DNA of 13,402 bases from an uncultured Opitutia bacterium (GCA_903882335.1 CAIRWP010000108.1:1-13402), one strand, 5' to 3'. Shown: positions 5,951 to 13,402, counted from the stretch's first letter. The notes: generated by a model not told the origin, from the sequence alone. Made by a program: numbers and translations.

Positions 5951-8914
5951 TCAGGGGGTGATGGGGACGGCGCAGAAGGTCAGCGCAGCGAGGCCGTTCG
6001 TGCCACGCAGCAAGGTCTTCTGGCTCCAGTTCTTGCTGTCAAGGTAGGTCAAGGTGCGGCCACCGGGCGTCTTGAGTTGCAGCGTGAGGACGTTCCCCGC
6101 GACTTTGCCACCCGTGACGACGCCGGTGGTGCCGTCGACGCTGAATTGACCGCAAAGGCCGTCGTCCCACTCGATCGGCTGGTCGAAGGTCAACGTCAAC
6201 GTGTCTTGAGCCGCATTGCTTTGGAGGGTGCGCAGGTTAGGGGCCGTCACGGGCCCGGTAGGCTGGAAGCCGTAGTGCTCGCGGGCCACGACGGGGTAGA
6301 GTTGACGGGCCATCTCGGCATAGCCAGCGGGCGGGAAGTGGCAGCCACCGGGCGGATCGATACCCAGGGTCGACTGGATCGTCATGTGGGCGAAATCCTC
6401 CGGCAGGCGACGTTGCACCTCGCGGAGGTAGTTGTCCGAACCATTGACGCCCATCGAGCAGGACTTCGGCCAGATCTGGAAGAGGTGGTAGGCCTGCACG
6501 TTGGGGTAGTCCGATTTCCAATCGCCGGCCATCCGGTGGAAGAACTGCCGATACAGCTCGTAGCCGTAGCCGCCGGTCGGTCCGTCCGCGCCTTGGTCGT
6601 TCTCGCCCTGGTGCCAGAAGATCGCGCGGATACCATGGGTCAGGCGCGCCTCGCGGACCCGCCACAGAAGTCGCCCGTAGATGGTCGTCATGTCGGTCGG
6701 GTTGGCGGCGCTGCGCTGGTGTTGGTCGATGCGCGTCCCGCCGACGGCGCCGTTGAGGAAGCAGACGGGGATCTTCTGCTCCTCGATGATGCGCTGGCCC
6801 AATTCCATCGCCCAGTAGCCGACCTGCAGCTTGCCGCCCTGGTGGTCGCGATGCACCGCCGGTCCCCATTGGCGCAAGCCCTGCGGGCTTCCCGACATAC
6901 TGCCAAAGGTCCGGAGCCATTCGCTGCGGTAGGTGCCCTCGCCCTTGCCCCAGTCGGTCGAGACCGCGTTGGATTGCCCGATGATGATGAAGGCGTCGCC
7001 GCAGACTAGGTCAGCGGCCTCGTGGAGGATGGTCTGCTGGCCGTCGCGCTCGGAGGTCAGCACGGCACGGTAACGCACGAGGCCGGGTTTCAGCCGGACC
7101 TCGCAGGTGTAGCGGTCGCCCGTGATGGTCGGAGCCTGCTGCGCGTAAGGCCGGCCATCGGCGGTCACCGTGAGGGTGAGCCGGGCACCGGGGCGGTCCA
7201 CCTGACCGTTGCAGTGCAGGCTGCCTTCGCCGCGGTCATCGCGTGCGTAAAACTGATGGTCGGCCGGTTTCTCATCGGCGTCGGCGGTCCGGGCGACCCA
7301 GCTGTCCTGGGCCGGCTCGCGCACCTCGATCGTCGCGCTGGCGGTCGTCGGCGCACCGCCGTTGTCGACGGTGGCCTGGACCTTGAGCGGGCCGCTGCGC
7401 TGCGCCCGGGTCAGGCGCAGGGTCGGGCCGCGGGCCTCCTGGGTCACGGCGAAGGTGTCGGCCTGCCAGCGGACCGCGAGCGTCCCCGCCCCGGCCTTGG
7501 CCAGGGCATCTTGGTTGTCGGCGACGACCGTGAGGTCGAGCGGGCTCCGCCCGTCCCAGCGGGCGGGCGCCTGCAGACGGACTGCCGGCTCCGGGATGGC
7601 TTCGCGGATCGCGACCGCGGCGACGAGGTCGAGGGTGCGCTCGGCCGTGACGACGCGAGCGATCACCTGGGCGGTGGCGTCGCCCTGCGTCCGTCCCGCC
7701 GGCAGCTCGAAGCGGAGCCGATCCGTGGCGACGACCTGCTCGCGGCCCGCGCGGACGACGAGCCAGGTCACCTTCTGGGCGCCGGGCGCGACCAAGGCGA
7801 AGGGCAGGTTCCCGCCTTCGGCGATCTCGGCCCGCGCGGGCGTCAGCGTGGCCGCGCCTTGGCCGGCGACGGCGAGCAGCCCGTGCAGGCTTTGCCGCGG
7901 ACCTTGGTTGGCGTGGCTGAGCCGGACCCAGGCGGCGGACCGCGCGACCTTGGAGACGCGTACCTCGTCGATGTCGCCGACGAAGTTATAATTATGATAC
8001 CAGCCGCCGATCCAGAAGCGGGCGGGGGTACGGAGGTTCAGCGGCGTCGAGCGACCCTTGGCGGCGTTGGCCAGCTCGCCGTTGACGTAGACCCGCGAGT
8101 CGCCGGGCGCGTAGGTGTGGACGACGTGCACCCATTCCCCGGCGGGGAAGGGGGCGCTCTGGACATCTGCGTCCGAGAAGTAGCACTCCATCTTCACGTG
8201 CGAGGGGCTGCGGTAGTGCATGACCACCTTGCCCTGGCCTTGTTCGTTGCCCCAGGCGAGGACGTTGCCGTTGGTCTGCGCGGGACGGAACCAGGCCTCG
8301 GTCGAGTGCGGCTGGGCGCCCGTGGGGAAGCCCGTGAGCTTATCCCCGACGAAGAGGCCGGCCTTGCCGGGGAAGCGGCGGGCGGGGCCGATCATGCCGG
8401 TTGTCGCGGTCGTGCCGGTATCCTTGGCCGACCATCGTCCGGTCGCGTCCGCGGGGTTTTCGCCGAGGTGCCAGACCGTCAGGTGGCCATTGCTTTCGTT
8501 GAAGACCGCCGCGCCGTCGGAAGCGTCCGTCGCGTCGGCCTTGCCCCAGTGCAGGTGCAAGGCTTGCCGTTGCTGGCCCGTGATGCGCGGGATCCGTACC
8601 CAGATCGCGGCCGTACCGGCGGCGGCGTCCCAGGCCTCGATCTGGTGCGGCAAGGCCCGGCCTTGGCTGTCCGTGAAGCGCAGGTCCTCGCCGTGGCTCC
8701 TGGCCTCGGCGAAGGGGAACCAGTCGCCGTGCAGGCGGACCAGGAGCGGGAAGTCATCGACCGATTCCGTCGCCGGCAGGTCGACCCCGGCGGCGTCGGT
8801 CAGGATCGGCAACGAGCCGTGGCGGCGCCAGGCCGCGAACGGGCCGGCGCTCTCCGCGGCGAACAGCGCGGCGGTGCAGGTCAGGAGGAGGGAGGAGAGG
8901 AGGGTGGGTCGCAT
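5951..8914 (-). CDS. Large secreted esterase: DUF2341 + LamG + Ig-like region + SASA (sialate O-acetylesterase) domain
   Basis: The product is 987 residues with a signal peptide at about 1-20 (Leu/Ala-rich, ending Phe-Ala-Ala). A DUF2341-like domain (about 54-125, FPLLVRLHGDWF to LHWGKAD) is followed by a LamG/concanavalin-type domain (about 146-335; VWHLGEN at 147-153, TEAWFRP, VYVNGE, DIDEVRVS). A beta-rich Ig-like stretch covers about 355-635. The SASA/SGNH catalytic domain (about 638-880) contains Gly-Gln-Ser-Asn at 646-649 with Ser648, Asn721-Gly-Ala-Val-Gly-Gly, Trp-His-Gln-Gly-Glu-Asn at 767-772, and Asp853...His859. A final beta-sandwich-like part (about 888-987) ends the protein. The family deacetylates sialic acids or other acetylated sugars. 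Here the LamG/DUF2341 part is likely to bind the glycan. The start is 4 bp after the upstream stop. Confidence 0.93.
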   Translation of the reverse strand: MRPTLLSSLLLTCTAALFAAESAGPFAAWRRHGSLPILTDAAGVDLPATESVDDFPLLVRLHGDWFPFAEARSHGEDLRFTDSQGRALPHQIEAWDAAAGTAAIWVRIPRITGQQRQALHLHWGKADATDASDGAAVFNESNGHLTVWHLGENPADATGRWSAKDTGTTATTGMIGPARRFPGKAGLFVGDKLTGFPTGAQPHSTEAWFRPAQTNGNVLAWGNEQGQGKVVMHYRSPSHVKMECYFSDADVQSAPFPAGEWVHVVHTYAPGDSRVYVNGELANAAKGRSTPLNLRTPARFWIGGWYHNYNFVGDIDEVRVSKVARSAAWVRLSHANQGPRQSLHGLLAVAGQGAATLTPARAEIAEGGNLPFALVAPGAQKVTWLVVRAGREQVVATDRLRFELPAGRTQGDATAQVIARVVTAERTLDLVAAVAIREAIPEPAVRLQAPARWDGRSPLDLTVVADNQDALAKAGAGTLAVRWQADTFAVTQEARGPTLRLTRAQRSGPLKVQATVDNGGAPTTASATIEVREPAQDSWVARTADADEKPADHQFYARDDRGEGSLHCNGQVDRPGARLTLTVTADGRPYAQQAPTITGDRYTCEVRLKPGLVRYRAVLTSERDGQQTILHEAADLVCGDAFIIIGQSNAVSTDWGKGEGTYRSEWLRTFGSMSGSPQGLRQWGPAVHRDHQGGKLQVGYWAMELGQRIIEEQKIPVCFLNGAVGGTRIDQHQRSAANPTDMTTIYGRLLWRVREARLTHGIRAIFWHQGENDQGADGPTGGYGYELYRQFFHRMAGDWKSDYPNVQAYHLFQIWPKSCSMGVNGSDNYLREVQRRLPEDFAHMTIQSTLGIDPPGGCHFPPAGYAEMARQLYPVVAREHYGFQPTGPVTAPNLRTLQSNAAQDTLTLTFDQPIEWDDGLCGQFSVDGTTGVVTGGKVAGNVLTLQLKTPGGRTLTYLDSKNWSQKTLLRGTNGLAALTFCAVPITP

Positions 8915-8918
8915 GGGA

Positions 8919-11078
8919 TCAAAGGTTCTTCAGCCAGTGCAGGAAAGTGCCCGGCTCGGTGAGGAGGATGCTCAGGAGGTCGCTCTGTTCGTCCGTCCAG
9001 AGTTTGACCCGGGGTGGGATGGGCTGGGCGTGGGACCCGGCCGACTCGATGGTCGGGCGGTCGAGCACGCGGCGGTCGCGGCTCAGCAGCACCCAGTCCG
9101 ACGCGTAGATGCCGAGTGTCTCGAGGTTGCCGTTGTCCGCCGTCTCGTCGCTGTCATGGATGATCGCGGCCTGCAGTCCATGCTTGCGGGCCAGCAACAT
9201 CACCACCGGCTCGAGGTTCAGGGAGCGGTTGGAGATATGCACGGCCAGCGTGCCGCCCGGCGCCAGGTGGCGCAGGTAGGTCGACACCGCCTCGTCCGTG
9301 AGCAGGTGGACCGGGATCGCGTCGCTGCTGAAGGCGTCGAGCACGATGATGTCATACCCTTGGTTGGCCTCGCGTTCGAGGCTCAGGCGCGCGTCGCCCA
9401 TCGCGACCTCGACCGTCGCCCGGGTGTCGCGCAGGAACGTGAACGTCCCGCGGGCCAGTTTCACGATATCATCGTTGATCTCGTAGAAACGGAAGAGGTC
9501 GCCCTTCCGCCCCCACGCCGAGAGGCTGCCGGTGCCCAACCCCACCACCGCCACCTTGCGGCCACCTTCTGGTCGGTCCGCCTGGAAGAGCCGGCCGACG
9601 CCGCTGGTCGCGGTGTAATAAGTCGCGGGGAGGTGTCGCAGGTTCGGATCGGTGTATTGCAGGCCGTGGGTCGTGCCTCCGTGCTGCAGGACTAGCCGGT
9701 GCTCGGACGGATCGCCCGCGTGGTGCTCCGTCACCTTCAGCACCCCGTAGAAGTTGCGCGACACGGCGTAGGCGCCTTGGGTCGACCGGTGTAGGTCAAA
9801 CCCGAGCGCGGCGGCGAGGAGGGCCGTCCCCAGCGCGAGCGTCGCCCACGCCCAGGGGCGACGGCCCTGGTGCAGGGGGCTGCCGGCGTCGATTGCGAGG
9901 ACCCCGAGCACCAGCACGGCGGTCAAGAGTAAGGCTGCCTGGAATTCGCCGTGGTGGTCGAGCAGCAGCGGTGCGCCGACGGCGACGAACAGGCCGCCGC
10001 AGGCGCCGCCCGCGGACAGTGAGAGGTAGAAGCCGGTGAGCCCGTCCGCTTCCGGCCGCAGCCGGTAGACTTCTCCGTGGCAGGCCATGCAGCAGATGAA
10101 GAGGGTGGCGAGGTGGATGCCCAATTCCTGGTACATCGTGAGGTCGGCGCCCAGCCCCGCCAGCCACGGGATCGGCGGCCAGAAGCCGGCCAGCGCCGCG
10201 TGATGATGGCCCAAAAGCGCGCCGGCGCTCGCCGTCAGCGCCAGCGCGAGCAGCGGTAGCCAGAAGCGGCGGCGGTACCAGCGCGGGCTGTCGAAGCACA
10301 CGATGAAGCTCAGCAGGTAGAGGCTGAGCGGCAGGATCCAGAGGAACGGGATCACCGCGATATCCTGGCAGAGGGTGTTCGTCGTCGCCAGTAGCAGGAC
10401 CACCGCGCAGGCCGGCAGCAGGAACCAGAACCAGCGTCGCCCGGCGGGACCGGTGCCGGGGATCGTCGTCGCCTCGGTCGGCGCGGATGCCGTCTCCGCG
10501 GCTCGCCAGACCTGCGCGCCGCACCACGCCGCCAAGGCGATGAAACCCACCAGACCCCATGACCACGCCGTCGCCTGGTGGTGGCGCGTGAGGTTCGGTT
10601 CGACGAGGAACGGGTAGCCCAGCAGCGCGAGCAGCGAGCCGACGTTCGAGAGCGCGTAGAGGCGGTAGGGCGAGACGCCCGGGTGCGCGCGGCTGAACCA
10701 GGCCTGCAGGAGCGGGCCGGTCGCGGAGAGCATCAGGTAGGGCAGGCCGAGGCAGCGCAGCAGCAGGCCGAGGATGTGCGCCGTCGGCGCGTCGGCGTCG
10801 GTCGGCTTCCACGCCTCCGAGGGGGTGATCGGGAGCAGGCAAAGCGCCACCAGCAGCAGGCCGAGGTGCGTGACGACCTGGGTCCGGGGGCGGAGGCGGC
10901 GGATGCTGAAGTGCGCGTAGGCGTAGCCGCCGAGCAGGAGCACCTGGAAGAACAGCATGCACGTCGTCCACACCGCGGGGCCGCCGCCGAACCACGGCAG
11001 GATGAAGCGCGCGATCAGGGGTTGGACCAGGAACAGGAGCAGCGCTCCCCAGAAGATGGCCAGACCGGAGGCGAACAT
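8919..11078 (-). CDS. Fused polytopic membrane / spermidine-synthase-like protein
   Basis: The product is 719 residues. Residues 1-435 are rich in hydrophobic segments (clear ones near 7-30, 38-60, 68-84, 175-192, 216-234, 240-262, 272-290, 320-335, 348-371 and 379-395), so it is a multi-pass inner-membrane protein. It has no cleavable signal. From about 440 to 665 it has a Rossmann fold of the spermidine-synthase family: Val-Gly-Leu-Gly-Thr-Gly at 512-517 (cofactor loop), Tyr-Glu-Ile-Asn at 532-535, Gly-Asp-Ala at 561-563, and Asp581-Ala-Phe-Ser-Ser-Asp586. The classic polyamine-synthase signature is not obvious, so polyamine transfer is not established. The fused MFS/SpdSyn architecture is known in bacteria but its function is mostly unassigned. 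It is the only clear integral-membrane gene here and is preceded by the window's largest gap, which may hold its promoter. Confidence 0.92.
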   Translation of the reverse strand: MFASGLAIFWGALLLFLVQPLIARFILPWFGGGPAVWTTCMLFFQVLLLGGYAYAHFSIRRLRPRTQVVTHLGLLLVALCLLPITPSEAWKPTDADAPTAHILGLLLRCLGLPYLMLSATGPLLQAWFSRAHPGVSPYRLYALSNVGSLLALLGYPFLVEPNLTRHHQATAWSWGLVGFIALAAWCGAQVWRAAETASAPTEATTIPGTGPAGRRWFWFLLPACAVVLLLATTNTLCQDIAVIPFLWILPLSLYLLSFIVCFDSPRWYRRRFWLPLLALALTASAGALLGHHHAALAGFWPPIPWLAGLGADLTMYQELGIHLATLFICCMACHGEVYRLRPEADGLTGFYLSLSAGGACGGLFVAVGAPLLLDHHGEFQAALLLTAVLVLGVLAIDAGSPLHQGRRPWAWATLALGTALLAAALGFDLHRSTQGAYAVSRNFYGVLKVTEHHAGDPSEHRLVLQHGGTTHGLQYTDPNLRHLPATYYTATSGVGRLFQADRPEGGRKVAVVGLGTGSLSAWGRKGDLFRFYEINDDIVKLARGTFTFLRDTRATVEVAMGDARLSLEREANQGYDIIVLDAFSSDAIPVHLLTDEAVSTYLRHLAPGGTLAVHISNRSLNLEPVVMLLARKHGLQAAIIHDSDETADNGNLETLGIYASDWVLLSRDRRVLDRPTIESAGSHAQPIPPRVKLWTDEQSDLLSILLTEPGTFLHWLKNL

Positions 11079-11160
11079 ATCAGGCGCGCGGGGCCGTGGG
11101 GTGGTGGGGAGCCATGCGCGGAGTTAAGACAGCCAATGCCTAGGCTCAACCACCAAGACG
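11079..11160 (-). promoter_or_regulatory. Largest non-coding gap; candidate promoter region for the membrane/SpdSyn gene and genes after it
   Basis: This is the bulk of the only gap above 64 bp in the window and lies directly upstream of the ATG at 11078. On the transcript strand TTGAGC followed after 17 bases by TAACTC is a weak sigma70-like pair (about four of six and two of six matches). An 8-bp palindrome GCCTAGGC sits within it at 11138-11145. The final 30 bases before the ATG are C-rich, with three C4 runs, and have no Shine-Dalgarno sequence. The promoter call rests mostly on position and is weak. Confidence 0.25.
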
Positions 11161-11188
11161 GCCGTCCTTAAGCGGGCTTAAGGTCGGC
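11161..11188 (-). terminator. Inverted repeat just after the sulfatase stop; possible weak terminator or attenuator
   Basis: Four bases beyond the TGA of the 599-residue sulfatase, GCCG-T-CCTTAAG-CGGG-CTTAAGG-T-CGGC reads as two arms of 4 plus 7 paired bases, separated by a T-T mismatch (A-A in the RNA) and capped by a four-base loop. The position fits a transcription stop for the upstream gene pair. The bases after it on the transcript (CGTCTTGGTGG) lack a U-run, so it is not a standard intrinsic terminator. It may instead protect the 3' end of the mRNA or be a partial attenuator. Confidence 0.4.
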
Positions 11189-11192
11189 GAGC

Positions 11193-12992
11193 TCAGCGAA
11201 CCTGCAGGTCGCTCAGCGTGCCCTGGAAGGGCGCGGGCGAGACGTAGCGGGCCGCGGGGTTGGCCGCGTCGTGCCCCACGCAGAAGTCCTCGGCCGGCTG
11301 CTTGCCGAGCAACCCGCCGCCGGGAGCCGTCACTGCCGGTTGCCCGTCGGCTTGTAACGACAGGCGTCCGTCCTTGCCTAGGCTCGCGACCACCGGGTGC
11401 GGGCCGTCGCCCAAGGGGGCGGGCAGGGCTACCTCGAAGTCCTCGCCCTGGGCGCGCCGGACCGAGAAAGTCAGTCGGCCTTCGCGCACGTGCAGCGCGT
11501 AGCCGACGATGACGCCGCCATGGGAGACCAGGATCGTATTCGCCTGTTTCGTCGCCACCGTGCAGCTCAGCGTGAAGGCCTGTCCGCCGACTGGCGGGGC
11601 GAGGTTCGCCTTCAGCCGATCGCCCGGTTTGAGCTCGGACAGCCGGGCGGGACTCTCCGCCTTCGCGGACGTCGCCGGCGGCTTCGGCGCCTCCGCGCCT
11701 TGGCCGAGCGGCCGGCGGTGCGACTCCAGTTCGGCCCAGCGCATCGCCGCTTCCTGGCGCAGCGTGGCGACCACGTCGGGGTGCTTCGCCGCCAGGTCCT
11801 TGAGCTCCGCCGGATCCGCCGACACGTCATACAAGGCGCCGGCCGCGCGGGGCTCCTCCTTGCGCTTGGCGGGCTCCATCAGGAAGAGTTTCCATTTCCC
11901 TTGGCGGATCGCCTCCAGTTTCTGCCCCGCCGTGACGTAGAGGTGCGTGTCGCGCGTGGGCGGCGCGGACGGGTCGGCCAGCAAGGGCGAGAGGTCGCGC
12001 CCGTCCAGCACGCGGTCCTTCGGCGGTTCCGCGCCGATCACCTTGGCCAAGGTCGGTAGCACGTCGATGTTGCCCGCGATCCGATCGCAGGTCGTGCCCG
12101 CGGGGACCCGGCCGGGCCAGCGCATCAGGCATGGCTCGCGGACGCCGCCCTCGAGGTTCGTCCCCTTGCTGCCGGAGAACGGCGGGGCGGGACGTCCGGC
12201 CGGCCCGTTGTCGGAGGTGAAGATCACCAGCGTCCGCTCATCCAGGCCCAGCTCCCGCAAGGTCGCCATGATCTGGCCCACGGACCAGTCGAGTTCCTCC
12301 ACGGAGTCGCCGAGCACGCCTTGGGCGCTCTTGCCCTTGAAGTCGGCCGAGGCCGCCACGGGGGCGTGGATCATCGTGTAAGGCAGGTAGAGGAAGAACG
12401 GTTGGTCGCGTTGCGCGCGCAGGAATTTGACGGCCTCCTCCGTGTAGCGTTTCGTCAGCTGCGACTGGTCCGGTTCGGTTTCGATGACCTGCGCGTCCCG
12501 GTACAGCGGGAGCGGCGGGAAACCTTGGCGGCCTTGATGCATGTCGTTGCTGTAAGGCAGGCCGAAGTAGTGGTCGAAACCCTGGCGAGTCGGCAGGAAC
12601 TCCGGCAGATGCCCGACGTGCCACTTGCCGATCATCATCGTGGCGTAGCCGCGGGACTTCGCCACCTCGGCCAGCGTGATCTCGTCCGGGTGCAGGCCGA
12701 CTCGGTTCGGCGGGAAGAGCACGCCGGGCATGCTCACGCGGGCGCTGTAGCAACCGGTCAGCAGGCTCGCGCGGGACATCGAGCAGACCGGGGTCGCGTA
12801 GAAGCTCGTGAAGCGCATGCCTTCCCGGGCGAAGCGGTCCAGGTGCGGGGTGCGCAGGGTCTTATTGCCGAAGGGACCGATGTCGGCATACCCGAGGTCA
12901 TCCACGAAGAGCAGGATGACGTTCGGCGGGCGCGCGGTCTCCGCGGCCAGCAGGGCGAGCGGGGCGAGCAGGCAGGCGAGCAGGGGGCGCAT
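11193..12992 (-). CDS. Secreted sulfatase with C-terminal LamG-like domain and CSMSR active-site motif
   Basis: The product is 599 residues from ATG at 12992 (MRPLLACLLAPLALLAA, signal cleaved before Glu-Thr). An ATG at 13019 would add nine residues (MRALAAFPA) and lies 4 bp after the previous stop, so it is a possible start; 12992 gives the cleaner signal. The S1 sulfatase core shows Asp31-Asp32, Cys70-Ser-Met-Ser-Arg74, Gly-Lys-Trp-His at 122-125, and Ser260-Asp261-Asn262-Gly, followed by Gly-Ser-Lys-Gly-Thr-Asn-Leu-Glu-Gly-Gly at 274-283 (Lys276 is a likely substrate/active-site residue). Met replaces the usual Pro/Ala at +2 from the Cys that becomes formylglycine. A Pro/Ala-rich linker (about 433-450) leads to a beta-sandwich-like domain (about 455-599), possibly glycan-binding. 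It is an arylsulfatase-A-like type; the substrate is unknown. Confidence 0.93.
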   Translation of the reverse strand: MRPLLACLLAPLALLAAETARPPNVILLFVDDLGYADIGPFGNKTLRTPHLDRFAREGMRFTSFYATPVCSMSRASLLTGCYSARVSMPGVLFPPNRVGLHPDEITLAEVAKSRGYATMMIGKWHVGHLPEFLPTRQGFDHYFGLPYSNDMHQGRQGFPPLPLYRDAQVIETEPDQSQLTKRYTEEAVKFLRAQRDQPFFLYLPYTMIHAPVAASADFKGKSAQGVLGDSVEELDWSVGQIMATLRELGLDERTLVIFTSDNGPAGRPAPPFSGSKGTNLEGGVREPCLMRWPGRVPAGTTCDRIAGNIDVLPTLAKVIGAEPPKDRVLDGRDLSPLLADPSAPPTRDTHLYVTAGQKLEAIRQGKWKLFLMEPAKRKEEPRAAGALYDVSADPAELKDLAAKHPDVVATLRQEAAMRWAELESHRRPLGQGAEAPKPPATSAKAESPARLSELKPGDRLKANLAPPVGGQAFTLSCTVATKQANTILVSHGGVIVGYALHVREGRLTFSVRRAQGEDFEVALPAPLGDGPHPVVASLGKDGRLSLQADGQPAVTAPGGGLLGKQPAEDFCVGHDAANPAARYVSPAPFQGTLSDLQVR

Positions 12993-13023
12993 GGCGGGAA
13001 AGGCGGCGAGGGCGCGCATGGCT

Positions 13024-13402
13024 TCACTTCTTGGTGGTGGCGCGGGTCGGCGGGCGTAGCTCGTCGGCCGTCCAGCCGTGGGTGCGGCCGGCGTCCTGGG
13101 CGCGGACGTCATGGACGAACTTGGGGTCGACCGGGGAGGCGGTGTGCTCCCACTCGCGCCGGATATAGGTCAGCACGCCCGCGATCTCCTCGTCGCTCAG
13201 TTGCGGCAGCGGCGGCATGGTGAGGTCCCAGGTGCGGCCCGAGACCTTCACCGGGCCGCCAAGCCCTTGGGCGACGATGCGCACCAAGGCGTCGGGTTTG
13301 CCCAGCACCCAGTCGCTGTCGACCAAGGGCGGGGCGAGGCCGTCGAGACCGAAGCCGTGTGGCTGGTGGCAGGCGGCACAGAGGGTGTCGAACGTGACCT
13401 TA
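13024..13402 (-). CDS. C-terminal cytochrome c domain of a PVC-type CxxCH heme protein; cut by window edge
   Basis: An open frame enters from the right edge and ends at the TGA at 13024-13026, showing 125 residues. Near its visible start is Cys-Ala-Ala-Cys-His, the covalent heme c attachment motif with axial His. An axial Met candidate lies in Leu-Thr-Met-Pro-Pro-Leu-Pro. The 'Leu-Ser-Asp-Glu-Glu-Ile-Ala ... Val-Leu-Thr-Tyr-Ile-Arg' helix is typical of class I cytochrome c modules. In Verrucomicrobiota and Planctomycetota such domains often end large secreted dehydrogenase-like or HEAT-repeat proteins. The N-terminal part needed to say which is outside the window. It is followed after 4 to 31 bp, depending on the start, by the sulfatase gene, so the two are probably cotranscribed. 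A role in periplasmic electron transfer or sugar oxidation is inferred only. Confidence 0.88.
   Translation of the reverse strand, partial: KVTFDTLCAACHQPHGFGLDGLAPPLVDSDWVLGKPDALVRIVAQGLGGPVKVSGRTWDLTMPPLPQLSDEEIAGVLTYIRREWEHTASPVDPKFVHDVRAQDAGRTHGWTADELRPPTRATTKK

Noticed and set aside
5060..8962. Very long plus-strand open frames (5060-7009 and 7022-8962) almost end to end.
   Set aside because: They are antisense to well-supported genes, are made of Arg/Gly/Val/Ala-rich sequence without recognisable motifs, and arise because high G+C DNA has few stops. The minus-strand frames hold catalytic motifs and signal peptides.
1..13402. tRNA, rRNA, CRISPR array, insertion sequence, integrase or phage genes.
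   Set aside because: No cloverleaf, repeat-spacer pattern, transposase-like motif or flanking inverted repeat was seen on reading both strands.

Overview
The window is a G+C-rich stretch of bacterial chromosome in which every supported gene lies on the minus strand. There are eleven genes, and the two end genes are cut by the window edges. Gaps are very short: one 4-bp ATGA overlap, gaps of 4 to 64 bp, and a single larger gap of 114 bp at 11079-11192. The gene set combines secreted sulfatases, sialate-O-acetylesterase-like and SGNH hydrolases, a LamG/DUF2341 multidomain esterase, a PVC-type cytochrome c tail and a fused membrane/spermidine-synthase-like protein. High G+C and the lack of Shine-Dalgarno sites fit with this. 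Together they point to a Verrucomicrobiota member (Opitutales-like) or a related PVC bacterium. This placement is inferred from gene families, not from a marker gene.

Layout in transcription order (right to left): the C-terminal end of a CxxCH cytochrome c protein (13402-13024); a 599-residue sulfatase with a C-terminal beta-sandwich-like domain (12992-11193); a hairpin and the 114-bp gap; a 719-residue polytopic membrane protein with a spermidine-synthase-like methyltransferase fold (11078-8919); a 987-residue secreted DUF2341-LamG-SASA esterase (8914-5951); a secreted trypsin-like serine protease with a GTG start (5941-5168); a second sulfatase of the N-acetylglucosamine-6-sulfatase type (5154-3715); a small secreted NTF2/DUF4440-like protein (3689-3246); a GDSL/SGNH esterase (3181-2357); two tandem, unrelated alpha/beta hydrolases joined by an ATGA overlap (2316-1294 and 1297-257); and the N-terminus of another secreted protein, probably a further SASA-type esterase (238-1).

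Nearly every product starts with a signal peptide, so the cluster encodes an exported set of ester-cleaving enzymes: two sulfatases and at least four carboxylester-hydrolase folds. A plausible joint role is to strip sulfate, acetyl and other acyl groups from a decorated polysaccharide or mucin-like glycan. No glycoside hydrolase, polysaccharide lyase, SusC/D pair, transporter or regulator is visible, so backbone cleavage and uptake would have to be encoded elsewhere. The substrate is not determined by the sequence.

Outside the genes, the mRNA-sense strand of the gaps is strikingly C- or pyrimidine-rich, and the opposite strand therefore carries G-runs, including one ideal four-by-four G-quadruplex motif. 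No tRNA, rRNA, insertion sequence, CRISPR array or integrase is visible.
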